Positions 37,201 to 45,019 of a stretch of 64,000 nt of DNA are shown here, in pieces. Made by a program: the position numbers and the translations under genes. The notes under the pieces were generated by a model. That model did no database searches, was not told the DNA's origin, and saw only the letters and a program-made list of their open reading frames with translations. Every line of letters begins with the position of its first letter. Position 1 is the stretch's first letter. The stretch lies in NCBI RefSeq assembly GCF_000241465.1, contig NZ_JH584235.1, positions 418,305 to 482,304 of the forward strand. The letters run 5' to 3'. Source of the DNA: Sphingomonas echinoides ATCC 14820. Lineage in GTDB: Bacteria; Pseudomonadota; Alphaproteobacteria; Sphingomonadales; Sphingomonadaceae.

Positions 37201-37811
37201 TCCAGCTCGCCAGCCACGATCTCGATCAGCGCGGCGCGGGCAATCTGCTCGGCGACGAACAATCGGGCCATATCAAGGAAGTCGGCTACGAACTCTACCA
37301 GTCGATGCTGGAAGAGGCGATCATGGACGCCAAGGCCGGTGGCCAACGCCTGCGCCCCAAGGACTTCAGCCCGCAAATCACCATCGATGCGCCGATCCTC
37401 ATCCCGGAGGATTATGTGCCCGATCTCGATCTGCGCATGGGGCTGTACCGCCGCCTCAACGATCTCGAGGACCAGAACCAGGTCGAGGCCTTCGCCGCCG
37501 AACTGATCGACCGTTTCGGCAAATTGCCCGATCCGACCGAGAATTTGATCCGAATCATCGAGATCAAACTCAACGCCAAGAAGGCCGCCGTCGCCAAGAT
37601 GGACGTGGGGCCGAAGGGTGCGCTCGTTACCTTCTTTGACGATACCCCGCCCAATGTGCCCGGCCTGCTCGCCTGGGTCGGCAAGCTCGATGGCGTGGCG
37701 CGGCTACGCCCCGACAGCAAATTGGTGGTCAACCGCGTCTGGGCCGATCCCAAGGCGCGGCTGCACGGCGCGCTGCAATTGTCCAAGGGCCTGGCCAAGG
37801 CGGCAGGGTAA
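34239..37811 (+). CDS. mfd: Transcription-repair coupling factor Mfd
   Basis: A 1190-residue helicase that displaces stalled RNA polymerase and recruits UvrA. The N-terminal UvrB-like module is followed by the RNA polymerase interaction domain (VVHADHGIGRYEGL), RecG-like motor motifs (Walker A VGDVGFGKTEVAL; DEEQRFGV; TATPIPRTL; QLRGRVGRA) and the C-terminal TRCF domain. It is longer than E. coli Mfd (1148), largely because residues about 430-473 (ASAPASPLPGREG to QGA) are a low-complexity insert encoded by a palindromic repeat element. The reading frame stays open across it. Start ATG 34239 follows GAGAGGG. Confidence 0.96.
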   Translation: MPNLSHILTAKTPLTLAGVPTGFEPWLLADLARAAKTRAVFVAPDEAAMRAIAATAPTFAPDLEVLTFPAWDCLPYDRASPTLRVMAERMATLYRLQQPPKGPQLLLTTVNAVAQRTLTPFRIRQLVARLAPKERIGRDRLAALLQANGYVRVETVADAGEFAVRGGLVDLFPSGEEHALRLDFFGDEIESVRTFDPTDQRTTGRVDGFVLLPASETLIDEDSVKRFRARYRERFGATATGDPLYQAISDGRRLAGMEHWLPLFEDKLATLFDHLGDGAVILRDAGSVAAAEQRFEAITDYHANRVKAQSSDPGSYRPLPVDSLYLTAKDFAERLDQAPAHRITAFHEPETATVIDFGVDGPRDFGAERANGANVYEAVVHHLRGLARDGRKAVLASYSTGARERLAGLLRDHGATNLKLVDTWQEALGASAPASPLPGREGSGVGRSETGTTSPTGQPTPSPSLSGRGGQGATVALLILPLDHGFSSPQVALLTEQDMLGDRLVRRNKRKKSADAFLAELAMLTPGDLVVHADHGIGRYEGLTSIPVGQAPHDCVALTYAGGDKLFVPVENLEVLSRYGSDSEGASLDKLGGEAWQRRKSRMKERIREIAGELIATAAERALRPAETIDRDSSYAAFVDRFPYEETDDQDRAIEDVMGDLGKGTPMDRLVVGDVGFGKTEVALRGAFAAAMAGLQVAVVCPTTLLARQHFNNFTARFEGFPLNVGRLSRLVPGAEAKATKEGLANGTIDVVVGTHAILAKGIEFKRLGLVVVDEEQRFGVTHKERLKALKNDVHVLTLTATPIPRTLQMAMSGLRELSVIQTPPVDRLAVRTYVMPWDPVVLREALLREHYRGGQSFFVTPRIADLPDIEAFMRDHVPEVRYVVAHGQMAPTEVEERMSAFYDKKFEVLISTTIVESGLDIPSANTMIIHRADRFGLAQLYQLRGRVGRAKTRAYAYLTTPENRILSETAEKRLKVLSDLDTLGAGFQLASHDLDQRGAGNLLGDEQSGHIKEVGYELYQSMLEEAIMDAKAGGQRLRPKDFSPQITIDAPILIPEDYVPDLDLRMGLYRRLNDLEDQNQVEAFAAELIDRFGKLPDPTENLIRIIEIKLNAKKAAVAKMDVGPKGALVTFFDDTPPNVPGLLAWVGKLDGVARLRPDSKLVVNRVWADPKARLHGALQLSKGLAKAAG
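35541..35647. repeat. Two-hairpin palindromic element inside the mfd coding sequence
   Basis: Hairpins CCCCTCCCT-GGA-AGGGAGGGG (35544-35564) and CCCCTCCCT-GTC-AGGGAGGGG (35624-35644) lie in frame in mfd. Inner arms GGGGTCGGGGGTGGGT (35561-35576) and ACCCACCCCCAGCCCC (35612-35627) pair at 14 of 16 positions. The same units occur in non-coding DNA at 51338-51438. Confidence 0.88.
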
Positions 37812-37830
37812 GGAGCGCGCCCTCCCTGTT

Positions 37831-37938
37831 CCCTTCCCCGGCGAAGGCCGGGGCCCAGAAGCGCAGCAGAGCAGCATCAACGCTGCGTCCGCTTGGCATG
37901 GACGGCACTCCTGGGCCCCGGCCTTCGCCGGGGAAGGG
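37831..37938. repeat. Perfect 28-bp inverted repeat downstream of mfd
   Basis: Arms 37831-37858 and 37911-37938 are exact reverse complements (CCCTTCCCCGGCGAAGGCCG and on) separated by 52 bases. Each arm also contains a smaller GGCGAAGGCC-type palindrome. The pair could act as a transcript end for mfd, though no T-run follows. Confidence 0.88.
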
Positions 37939-37983
37939 CAAAAACAGCCGAGATTCAGCGCAATCTTGGGTGAGCGCCTCCGC

Positions 37984-38439
37984 TTAGGAACTATGGTCGG
38001 CAATAATCCGCCACCCGCCCCGTTCCTTGCGGAACACCAGCGAGGTCATGCCCGATTGCACGCTGCCATCGCCGCCACGCAGCGTGAAGCGACCGATATA
38101 CAGCGCGTGGGCGGGGTCGAGCAGCCGGAAGTCGAGCGTCTCGAAGCTGAGCGCGCCACGCTTCGCGGCATTGGCGAAATCATATTTGGTGCGATAGCGC
38201 TCGGCCATCACCGCCTTGCCGCGCAACACCCCGGTCTTGGTGACGAAGCTGGTGTCGGAGTCGTCCGAATAGACCGCCATGAAGCGCGCCAGATCGCCCG
38301 CATTCCAACCCGCTGCGCTGTCGGCCATCGCGGCCTCCACGCCGGCTTGCGGCGATGGCTGCGTCACGGGGACGGGTGCCCTCGCCTGAACCGCAAGCGG
38401 CGTGGCGATCAGGAGCAAACCAAAGGCAAACCGCATCAT
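37984..38439 (-). CDS. Exported DUF4440/SnoaL-like protein
   Basis: A 151-residue periplasmic protein with the cone-shaped NTF2-like fold. A signal peptide (MMRFAFGLLLIATPLAVQARA) precedes the domain with AAGWNAGDLARFMAVYSDD and SLVFRKERGGWRIIADHSS, family hallmarks of DUF4440. Members include ketosteroid-isomerase-like enzymes and ligand-binding proteins; function here is unknown. AGGAGGG upstream and tandem ATGs (38439, 38436) fix the start. It is 12 bases downstream of the EAL gene stop, in the same direction. Confidence 0.85.
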   Translation of the reverse strand: MMRFAFGLLLIATPLAVQARAPVPVTQPSPQAGVEAAMADSAAGWNAGDLARFMAVYSDDSDTSFVTKTGVLRGKAVMAERYRTKYDFANAAKRGALSFETLDFRLLDPAHALYIGRFTLRGGDGSVQSGMTSLVFRKERGGWRIIADHSS

Positions 38440-38451
38440 AACCGCCCTCCT

Positions 38452-40434
38452 TTATCGTGCCATCAAGGCGACGAGCGCCGCCAAGGTAATCGGCTCCGAA
38501 CACAGGAAGCCCTGGTAGATCTGGCAGCCTTCTTTGGCGAGCGCCTCCAGCTGCGCCTCATTCTCCACCCCCTCCGCGATCACGGTGAGGCCGAGCGAGC
38601 GCGCCATATCGATCACGCCGCGCACCACGATCCGGTCGCGCGGGGAGCCAGTAATGTCCTGCGCCAGCTTCTTATCGATCTTGAGATAATCGAGCGGCAA
38701 CGCCTTCAAATAAGCGAGGCTCGAATAGCCGGTTCCGAAATCATCGATCGCGATTCGGCAACCCGCCCCGCGCAACACCGATAACAGGTTCGACGCGATC
38801 CCCAGATCCTCGATCAAGCCGCTCTCGGTAATCTCCAAGGTCAGGCGGGAGCGCGGGAAGCCGCTGCTGTCGACCCGGTCGAGGAACAGATCGGCAAAGC
38901 CCGGGCGGGCAATGTCCCCTGCCGTCAGGTTGAGCGACAGTCGCAATCCCGCAAGCGACGTCGGCCAGGCCGCCGCCTGGGCCAGCACCAGCTTCTGTAT
39001 ATGGTCCGACAGCCCGATATCGAGATCAGCCCGCGCGGCGGCGGCGAACAGCGTCTCGGCACCGATGGTGCCCAGCACGCCATGCTCCCACCGCGCGAGC
39101 GCCTCGACCCCAACGATCGCGCCGGTTGAGACAGACACTTGCGGCTGGAACAACACGCTAATCTCGCCGCGGTCCATCGCATGGTTCAGCTCGACCGCGA
39201 GCCGGTCGATCGGCTCGCCATCGGTATCGGCATCGGCGACCCGCATCGTCGCACTGTCGGACTCGCGCGCTTCGGCCAGCGCTTCGCTCGCCCGGCGCAG
39301 CAGGCTCGCGGCGGAATCCTCCTCGCGCGCCTCGGCCAGGCCGATGCGGCAACCGAGCACCGCGATCGACTCCCCGGTGACAAACGGTCGTGCCAATTCT
39401 GCCGCGATTCGCGCCACCGCCAGATCGATCCGCAAACGCGGCGCGCGCGCCGCGACAGCGAAGGTCGCGCCCCCCATGCGCGAGACCAGCGCATCGCGCC
39501 CAAGCATTTCGCGCGCGACATCGTCGATCCGCTTCTGCGCGCTGCGCAACAGCGCGTCTCCGGCGGAACGGCCATAAGCGGTATTGACCATCTCGAAGCG
39601 ATTGAGCGCCACCAGCATCATATGCAGCGGCTCCTCGCGGGAGTTCTCCAGCTGCCGCGTCAGCCAGCGCCGCGCATTGCTGGCATCGCGGTTGCCAGCC
39701 AATGCTTCTCGCATTTCGGCGGCCGGCTCGGGCACACTACCAAGCGGCTCGACCACAGCCTCGATGCGCTGGGTCGTTTGGTCCCACTGCAAATGCTGCA
39801 CCATTCGGCCGATCCCGTCGGCATCGTGGGCAAAGGCGGTTGCCGGACGCGCAGGAGACATGCGCCGCAGCGCAGCGACCGCCGCCGCCCGATCGCCTTT
39901 ATCCAGCCGACGCAGCAGCGCGCGCACGCCAACCGCGCGCTCCAGCCCCAGCAATTCCATGAGGCCAGGGGTCAAGACCAGCGCCTTGCCCGCCAAGTCA
40001 TACCGCCAGCCCAACGTGGCAAATACCGGGCCCGCCGCCCATTCTCGCGCCAGCCGCTCCGCATGCCGGGCGGCGAAGCGCAGCGCCTGGAGAAACTCGG
40101 CTTCACTGAACGGGCTTGCCAGAAAATGCGTCGCCCCCGCCTCGAACAGCGCAGCAATGGTCCCGACCTCACCGCGCGAGACCAGCGCCAGCAAGGCCCC
40201 GCCATTGGCTTCGATCGCACCGCTGAGCATGGCAACGGCGCTGAGGCCGTCCTCGGTCGCGCCGCGCGCATCGATAACCGCGACGGCGGCACCGCTGGAC
40301 AGGAACCGGCGCTCCGCGCCCCCGGCTCGTCGCGCCGCAACCACTTGCCATCCCGCCCCCGCCGCCAGGGAAGCAAGCTCATCGCGCTGGCGAAACGACA
40401 GGACGAACAGCGGAGCTTGATACGCAGCAATCAT
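38452..40434 (-). CDS. GGDEF/EAL protein, probable c-di-GMP phosphodiesterase
   Basis: A 660-residue cytoplasmic protein. The N-terminal 120 residues resemble a receiver domain without a clear phospho-Asp; a PAS-like linker follows. The GGDEF domain is degenerate (SRMGGATFAV in place of GGDEF), so cyclase activity is unlikely. The EAL domain is intact: VEALARWEH, LEITESGLIEDL, IAIDDFGTGYSSLAYLKALP, KIDKKLAQDI and VIAEGVENEAQLEAL. It should break down c-di-GMP, with the dead GGDEF possibly sensing GTP (inference). Two PilZ proteins in this window could respond to its activity. Confidence 0.88.
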   Translation of the reverse strand: MIAAYQAPLFVLSFRQRDELASLAAGAGWQVVAARRAGGAERRFLSSGAAVAVIDARGATEDGLSAVAMLSGAIEANGGALLALVSRGEVGTIAALFEAGATHFLASPFSEAEFLQALRFAARHAERLAREWAAGPVFATLGWRYDLAGKALVLTPGLMELLGLERAVGVRALLRRLDKGDRAAAVAALRRMSPARPATAFAHDADGIGRMVQHLQWDQTTQRIEAVVEPLGSVPEPAAEMREALAGNRDASNARRWLTRQLENSREEPLHMMLVALNRFEMVNTAYGRSAGDALLRSAQKRIDDVAREMLGRDALVSRMGGATFAVAARAPRLRIDLAVARIAAELARPFVTGESIAVLGCRIGLAEAREEDSAASLLRRASEALAEARESDSATMRVADADTDGEPIDRLAVELNHAMDRGEISVLFQPQVSVSTGAIVGVEALARWEHGVLGTIGAETLFAAAARADLDIGLSDHIQKLVLAQAAAWPTSLAGLRLSLNLTAGDIARPGFADLFLDRVDSSGFPRSRLTLEITESGLIEDLGIASNLLSVLRGAGCRIAIDDFGTGYSSLAYLKALPLDYLKIDKKLAQDITGSPRDRIVVRGVIDMARSLGLTVIAEGVENEAQLEALAKEGCQIYQGFLCSEPITLAALVALMAR

Positions 40435-40533
40435 GCATTGATCCTAGTGAAGCGCTGCGGAATAAAGAAGAGCGACCTTTACCCCGCGCAATGCCCTTGT
40501 TCGCGCGCCCGCGAAGGCTTAGCTCCACAGCAG

Positions 40534-41541
40534 ATGGATGCAGCACTCGCCCCCGCGCCCCGACTGGTCGACCGCCACGGTCGCACGATCAGCTATTTGC
40601 GGATTTCGGTGACCGATCGCTGCGATTTGCGATGCCGCTATTGCATGGCGGAGCAAATGACCTTCCTGCCCAAATCGGCGATCCTCAGCCTCGAGGAAAT
40701 CGCGGTCATTGCCGAGCGTTTCATCGCGCGTGGCATCACCAAGATCCGCCTGACCGGGGGCGAGCCTTTGGTGCGCCGCGATGTCGGCCAGTTGGTGACG
40801 CGGCTGGGCCGCCAGATCGGCGCGGGGCTCGACGAACTGACCATGACCACTAATGGCAACGCGCTCGCGCAGCACGCGGCCACGATGGTTGCGGCTGGCA
40901 TCCGTCGGATCAATGTCAGCCTCGACAGCCTCGACCCCGAGACCTTCCGCTACATCACCCGCCATGGCGATGTTGCACGCGTGATTTCGGGCATCCTCGC
41001 CGCGCGCGACGCCGGGCTTGCGGTCAAGGTCAACATGGTCGCACTGAAGGGCCTGAACGACGACCAGATCGCGCCAATGCTCGACTGGTGTATCGCCGAA
41101 CGGCTGGACTTGACCCTGATCGAGACGATGCCGCTCGGCCAGATCGATGAAGATCGCGCCGACCGCTTCGTACCGCTAACCGCCGTGTTCGACGATCTCG
41201 CCGCGCACTTCCCGCTCCAGCGCGATCCGCATCGCAGCGGTGGCCCCGCGCGCTATTGGCGCGTCGGCGATACGGCCACGCGGCTCGGGCTGATCTCGCC
41301 GCTGACCGCCAATTTCTGCGATACCTGCAACCGCGTGCGGCTGACCACTGAGGGCGTGCTGTACACCTGCCTCGGCCATGATGATCATGTCGATCTCAAG
41401 ACCATCCTGCGCCAGGACGGGATCAATGGCCTCGACGCCGCGCTCGATGCCGCGCTTGCCAGCAAACCCGCGCGGCACGATTTCGATATCGCTGCGGCCT
41501 CCCCCGCCGTCGCGCGGCATATGAGCGTCACCGGCGGATGA
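40534..41541 (+). CDS. moaA: GTP 3',8-cyclase MoaA
   Basis: A 335-residue radical SAM enzyme making the first intermediate of molybdenum cofactor from GTP. The SAM cluster cysteines Cys30, Cys34 and Cys37 lie in DRCDLRCRYCM; the second cluster is NFCDTCNRVRL plus a Cys in VLYTCLGH. The protein ends in Gly-Gly, which is essential in MoaA. A longer in-frame reading upstream overlaps the EAL gene on the other strand and is rejected in favour of ATG 40534. The nadK start overlaps the stop (ATGA). Confidence 0.95.
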   Translation: MDAALAPAPRLVDRHGRTISYLRISVTDRCDLRCRYCMAEQMTFLPKSAILSLEEIAVIAERFIARGITKIRLTGGEPLVRRDVGQLVTRLGRQIGAGLDELTMTTNGNALAQHAATMVAAGIRRINVSLDSLDPETFRYITRHGDVARVISGILAARDAGLAVKVNMVALKGLNDDQIAPMLDWCIAERLDLTLIETMPLGQIDEDRADRFVPLTAVFDDLAAHFPLQRDPHRSGGPARYWRVGDTATRLGLISPLTANFCDTCNRVRLTTEGVLYTCLGHDDHVDLKTILRQDGINGLDAALDAALASKPARHDFDIAAASPAVARHMSVTGG

Positions 41542-42317
41542 CCTCGCTGCAGCGCCGCGCACTGGTCGCCTCGCCGACCCCACAGGCGCAAGAGGCGGCG
41601 GCCGTCCTTGCCGACGCGCACGATTGGGTGCCGCCCGAGGAGGCCGAGCTGATCGTCGCGCTCGGCGGCGACGGCTTCATGCTGCAAACGCTCCATGCAA
41701 TGCTGGAGCGCCGCAAGCCCGTCGTGCCGGTATTCGGCATGAACCTTGGCACGGTCGGCTTTCTGATGAACGAATGGCGTCCGCACGGGCTGGACACGCG
41801 GTTGGACCGGACCAAGGCGTTCAAGGTCGTACCGCTCGCCATGAACGCGACCACCATCGATGGCGAAACGCACGCGCTGCCCGCAATCAACGAAGTGTCG
41901 TTGCTGCGTGAGACGCGCCAGACCGCGAAGCTGGAGGTGACGGTCAACGATCGTGTCGTGATGCCCGAGCTGGCCTGTGACGGCATCTTGGTCGCCACCC
42001 CGGCCGGATCGACGGCCTATAACCTCTCGGCACAGGGCCCGATCCTGCCGCTTGGTTCCAACATGCTGGCGCTGACCCCGATCAGCCCGTTCCGGCCGCG
42101 GCGTTGGCGCGGCGCGATCCTGCCCGACAAGACGCGAATCACCTTGCGCGTGCTCGAGCCCGCCAAGCGCCCGGTCAGCGCTGTCGCCGACCAGCGCGAG
42201 ATTCGCGATGTCGCGGTGGTGGAGATCATGATCGATCGCACGCGCGAACTGACATTGCTGTTCGATCCCGAACACGCCCTCGACGATCGCATCACGATGG
42301 AACAGTTCCTCTCCTGA
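41538..42317 (+). CDS. nadK: NAD kinase
   Basis: A 259-residue NAD kinase forming NADP from NAD and ATP. The diagnostic blocks are GGDGFM, NLGTVGFLMNE, CDGILVATPAGSTAYNLSAQG and the C-terminal DQREIRDVAVVEI strand. The start overlaps the moaA stop, so the pair is probably co-translated; it is common in sphingomonads. Length is usual for alphaproteobacterial enzymes. Confidence 0.94.
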   Translation: MTSLQRRALVASPTPQAQEAAAVLADAHDWVPPEEAELIVALGGDGFMLQTLHAMLERRKPVVPVFGMNLGTVGFLMNEWRPHGLDTRLDRTKAFKVVPLAMNATTIDGETHALPAINEVSLLRETRQTAKLEVTVNDRVVMPELACDGILVATPAGSTAYNLSAQGPILPLGSNMLALTPISPFRPRRWRGAILPDKTRITLRVLEPAKRPVSAVADQREIRDVAVVEIMIDRTRELTLLFDPEHALDDRITMEQFLS

Positions 42318-42539
42318 AGCGGGGCGGACCCACCACCAGGCAGCAGCATTGCGTTCGACAAACAGCGTCGAGAAATGCCGTGTTTGGTAGCAAAGGCACC
42401 AAGCGCGTCAAAGCGTCCAGGCCAGAGTGTTCGAGGGGGACCCCCGGTAAGCTCCGTTTTTGTTTTCCCGTAAGCAGCCCTTTATTAAGGCGATTGGTTT
42501 AGCGGCGGACTTACAAGTATCGTGGCCGATGAGTAATTT

Positions 42540-43226
42540 ATGGTGCTCTCAAAGTTTTTTGGCAATCATCGTCGACAAGAAGAGGACCGACATACCCAAA
42601 CGGTGATGGCCGGAATCTTTCGCACCGCCGTGGGCGATCTTGGATCGCCGGAATCGATGCCCTTGGCGCTATATTGCGTGTCAGTGATTGCCGGGCACGC
42701 CATGCAGCAAGTTGCACTGGCGGAACGGATTGCTCAGGGGCTCGCACACCAAGCGCCGGATGTCGTTCCCGTAACGTCGTCTGCCGGGCGCACCTATGTC
42801 TTTGGCAATTCTGTCGCAGCAGCGCTTCTCCGAAAGGGAGACAAGCCAGGTTTCATCGACTGGATGGCTCTCCACGGAAAGCTCGTCGCCGATGAGCAGC
42901 GTCTTTCGACCTGGTTCGGAAAATCCGCAGCTACGGTTGGCGGCGAAGACTATGGTCGGCCAAGCCCTCCCTTAGATCGCTTCGGCTGGCCGACGATCGT
43001 CGATGTGATGGCTAACGCCGACGCTGTAGTGGCGTATCTCCGAAGCGGCGGATTAGTGCCCGGTCAGTTTGGAGATATTCTGACCAACGCCGCCCGGGTC
43101 GCGCTCCTTCGCGCGGCCGACCACCGAGAGCTTGGCTCACTTGCAGACTTCGCAGTCCTGGCGATCGAGGCCGCGATAGCAGGCTCGCATATGGTACCCG
43201 TGCGGGGTGCTGTTAGCGCAACCTGA
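42540..43226 (+). CDS. Hypothetical protein beside tRNA-Asn
   Basis: A 228-residue soluble protein of unknown family with no signal peptide or membrane segments. It opens MVLSKFFGNHRRQEEDRHTQ; a central stretch KGDKPGFIDWMALHGKLVADEQ and a helical end (AARVALLRAADHRELGSLADFAVLAIEAAIAG) are all I can describe. Base composition looks less GC-rich than neighbours, and the upstream 222-base gap is AT-richer. It lies 92 bases from the tRNA-Asn gene, which reads toward it, a common insertion site, so it may be acquired DNA. No integrase or direct repeat is seen. Confidence 0.6.
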   Translation: MVLSKFFGNHRRQEEDRHTQTVMAGIFRTAVGDLGSPESMPLALYCVSVIAGHAMQQVALAERIAQGLAHQAPDVVPVTSSAGRTYVFGNSVAAALLRKGDKPGFIDWMALHGKLVADEQRLSTWFGKSAATVGGEDYGRPSPPLDRFGWPTIVDVMANADAVVAYLRSGGLVPGQFGDILTNAARVALLRAADHRELGSLADFAVLAIEAAIAGSHMVPVRGAVSAT

Positions 43227-43317
43227 TATTCTAGCCCGACCTGCGGGCGGCATAACCAGGTGCAGCTTAATCGGCTCAGTGGCGCTTGGTGCACTTCCTG
43301 CCGGATACCGCAAAAAA

Positions 43318-43392
43318 TGGCTCCCTGAGTAGGATTCGAACCTACGGCCGCTCGATTAACAGTCGAGAGCTCTACCGCTGAGCTATCAGGGA
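43318..43392 (-). tRNA. tRNA-Asn (anticodon GTT)
   Basis: The minus strand from 43392 folds into a 75-nucleotide cloverleaf: acceptor TCCCTGA/TCAGGGA, D-stem GCTC/GAGC, anticodon stem CTCGA/TCGAG with loop CTGTTAA (anticodon GTT), T-loop TTCGAAT in stem GTAGG/CCTAC, and encoded CCA. All stems pair perfectly. Confidence 0.96.
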
Positions 43393-43454
43393 ACACTGCG
43401 GAGGCGGGCCTATAGCAGCGAGATTCGCAGACGCGCAAGGCCCGTTTTCAGCTT

Positions 43455-43982
43455 TTATCGCGATGGGCCAAAACCACCGAGGCCACGGAGATATTGGGTC
43501 TTGATATCGACCACGGCGACACCACTACCGACATCGATCGCGGCATCCTCCACACGCGGGCGCGCGCGACCGATCCGGGCGTTGCTGCGCAACCCGACAC
43601 CGTCTTTCCAGAAATCGAATTTGTCCTGCGCGCGCCGCGAATGCAGGAACAGCACTGCGTAGCGGCCAGGGTGCGGCACGCGGATGCACAACGACACCGG
43701 CCCTGCACTCGGCGCATCGATCGTCACGCGCCGGAACGTCTTGCCCTCAGCCAGCAGATCCATGTCGGGGCGCATGAAATCCTTGTCGTTGGCGGGATAG
43801 AGCTCCAGCCGGAGCAGGCCAGTGCGGTCTTTCAAGTCCGAAACGTTGACTTGAATGGCGGGTCCGCGTCCCGAAGCGCAGTGGCTGGCGTCCGCCCCCA
43901 TCACGCCGCCCGCGAGAGCCGCGCCGGGGCACGCTGCCAGCGCGACCAGCGTTAGAGAGAATGCCGATAACATCACTTTCAT
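43455..43982 (-). CDS. Exported DUF2141 protein
   Basis: A 175-residue protein with a Sec signal (MKVMLSAFSLTLVALAACPG then AALA) and a DUF2141 beta-sandwich: VNVSDLKDRTGLLRLELYPAND, GPVSLCIRVPHPGRYAVLFLH. Family members are small exported proteins of unknown role. The signal could also be read as a lipoprotein (LAAC), so periplasmic location, soluble or anchored, is open. Divergent from the lipoprotein at 44354. Confidence 0.85.
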   Translation of the reverse strand: MKVMLSAFSLTLVALAACPGAALAGGVMGADASHCASGRGPAIQVNVSDLKDRTGLLRLELYPANDKDFMRPDMDLLAEGKTFRRVTIDAPSAGPVSLCIRVPHPGRYAVLFLHSRRAQDKFDFWKDGVGLRSNARIGRARPRVEDAAIDVGSGVAVVDIKTQYLRGLGGFGPSR

Positions 43983-44353
43983 GATCGGTCCTGAAATCGC
44001 TCGGCCACGCGGGCCCGTTACGAAACGACACCACCGAACCCATGACCTGCGGCGAATCGAGCCTGGTGCGGCATGGTTAAAACGGTCGTATCATTCGAAC
44101 GACGCCGTCCACCGGCGGAAACCACCTCAGCCGCCTTGGCCAGTGCGACGGAACGTTCCGTTATGAGGTCGAACGGAAACGCGCTCCTTTCGTCGTGCGT
44201 CAGTCTCCGTTCAGCTACAACGGTTTATGCGATTCGCGACCAGTGCGATTGTCCGGAGCCTTGCCACGGGTGGATCGTTCTGCGCTTCATGGCCTTGGCT
44301 TCGCGGCAGGGTCGGCATATCAGCCGGTCGCCGTCGCGTTTTTGGAGATCGAC
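43983..44353. other. 371-base divergent intergenic region
   Basis: No convincing gene. It should hold promoters for the DUF2141 gene and the 44354 lipoprotein. A perfect palindrome (44148-44161) is the only clear signal; short open frames here lack ribosome sites and family character. Confidence 0.55.
44148..44161. promoter_or_regulatory. Perfect 14-bp palindrome ACGGAACGTTCCGT
   Basis: ACGGAACGTTCCGT is fully self-complementary and lies about 190 bases before the lipoprotein start. It resembles a dimeric regulator operator; the regulator is unknown. A partial copy (GAACGGAAACG) follows at 44173. Confidence 0.35.
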
Positions 44354-44938
44354 ATGCCGCTACCTTCTTCTGCCTTACGCAAAACCCTCGCGGTAGCGCT
44401 CGGTGCCGTTACCCTGTTGACGTCGGCGTGCGCGACCGAATCGACCTATCGCCCCGCGACCGGCCATGGCTTTGAACGCTCGGGCTATAGCGACCGTCAG
44501 ATCGAGGATAACCGCTTCCAGGTGAGCTTCTCGGGCAACAGCTATACCTCGCGTGACACCGTCGAGAAGTATCTGCTGTACCGCGCCGCAGAACTGACGG
44601 TGCAGCGCGGCTATGACTATTTCATCTTTGCCGATCGCGATGTCGATCATCGCTCGCGCGTCTATTCCACGCCCAGCGTCGGCGGTGGTTATGGCTTTGG
44701 CGGCTATTGGGGCCCGAGCTGGCGCTACCGGGGTCGCGGCTTTGGCTGGCGCACCTGGGACCCGTTCTTTGGTGACCCCTTCTTCGATCGTGGCGTCGAT
44801 ATCGATACGATCGACAAATATGAGGCCAATGCCGAAATCATCGTCGGCAAGGGCCCCAAGCCGCGCGACAACATCAAGGCGTTCGATGCCCGCGACGTGA
44901 TCCACAACCTCGGGCCGAGCATCGTCACCCCCAAATAA
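44354..44938 (+). CDS. Putative lipoprotein (CC0125/CC1285 family)
   Basis: A 194-residue lipoprotein. The signal MPLPSSALRKTLAVALGAVT ends in LLTSAC with Cys about residue 25. The mature part has YSDRQIEDNRFQVSFSGNSY and EKYLLYRAAELTVQRGYDYF, features of alphaproteobacterial lipoproteins of unknown role, then a Gly/Tyr/Trp-rich stretch (GGGYGFGGYWGPSWRYRGRG) and a C-terminal AEIIVGKGPKP strand. GGAG 5 bases upstream supports ATG 44354. A strong terminator follows at 44948. Confidence 0.85.
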   Translation: MPLPSSALRKTLAVALGAVTLLTSACATESTYRPATGHGFERSGYSDRQIEDNRFQVSFSGNSYTSRDTVEKYLLYRAAELTVQRGYDYFIFADRDVDHRSRVYSTPSVGGGYGFGGYWGPSWRYRGRGFGWRTWDPFFGDPFFDRGVDIDTIDKYEANAEIIVGKGPKPRDNIKAFDARDVIHNLGPSIVTPK

Positions 44939-44947
44939 GCGCCCACG

Positions 44948-44987
44948 AAAAAGGCCCCCTTCCGGTCGCGGAAGGGGGCCTTTTTTT
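44948..44987. terminator. Rho-independent terminator, probably bidirectional
   Basis: A hairpin of GGCCCCCTTCCG pairing with CGGAAGGGGGCC (GTCG loop) is flanked by AAAAA on the left and TTTTTTT on the right. It can end the lipoprotein transcript on the plus strand and secA on the minus strand. Confidence 0.9.
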
Positions 44988-45019
44988 GTGCCTGGGATCA
45001 GCGCCGTGCGGCGGTCACA

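Noticed and set aside
42437..42480. Terminator after nadK (GGGGGACCCCC and a T-rich run)
   Set aside because: The stem is only five base pairs with a one-base loop, and the T-run begins more than ten bases away.
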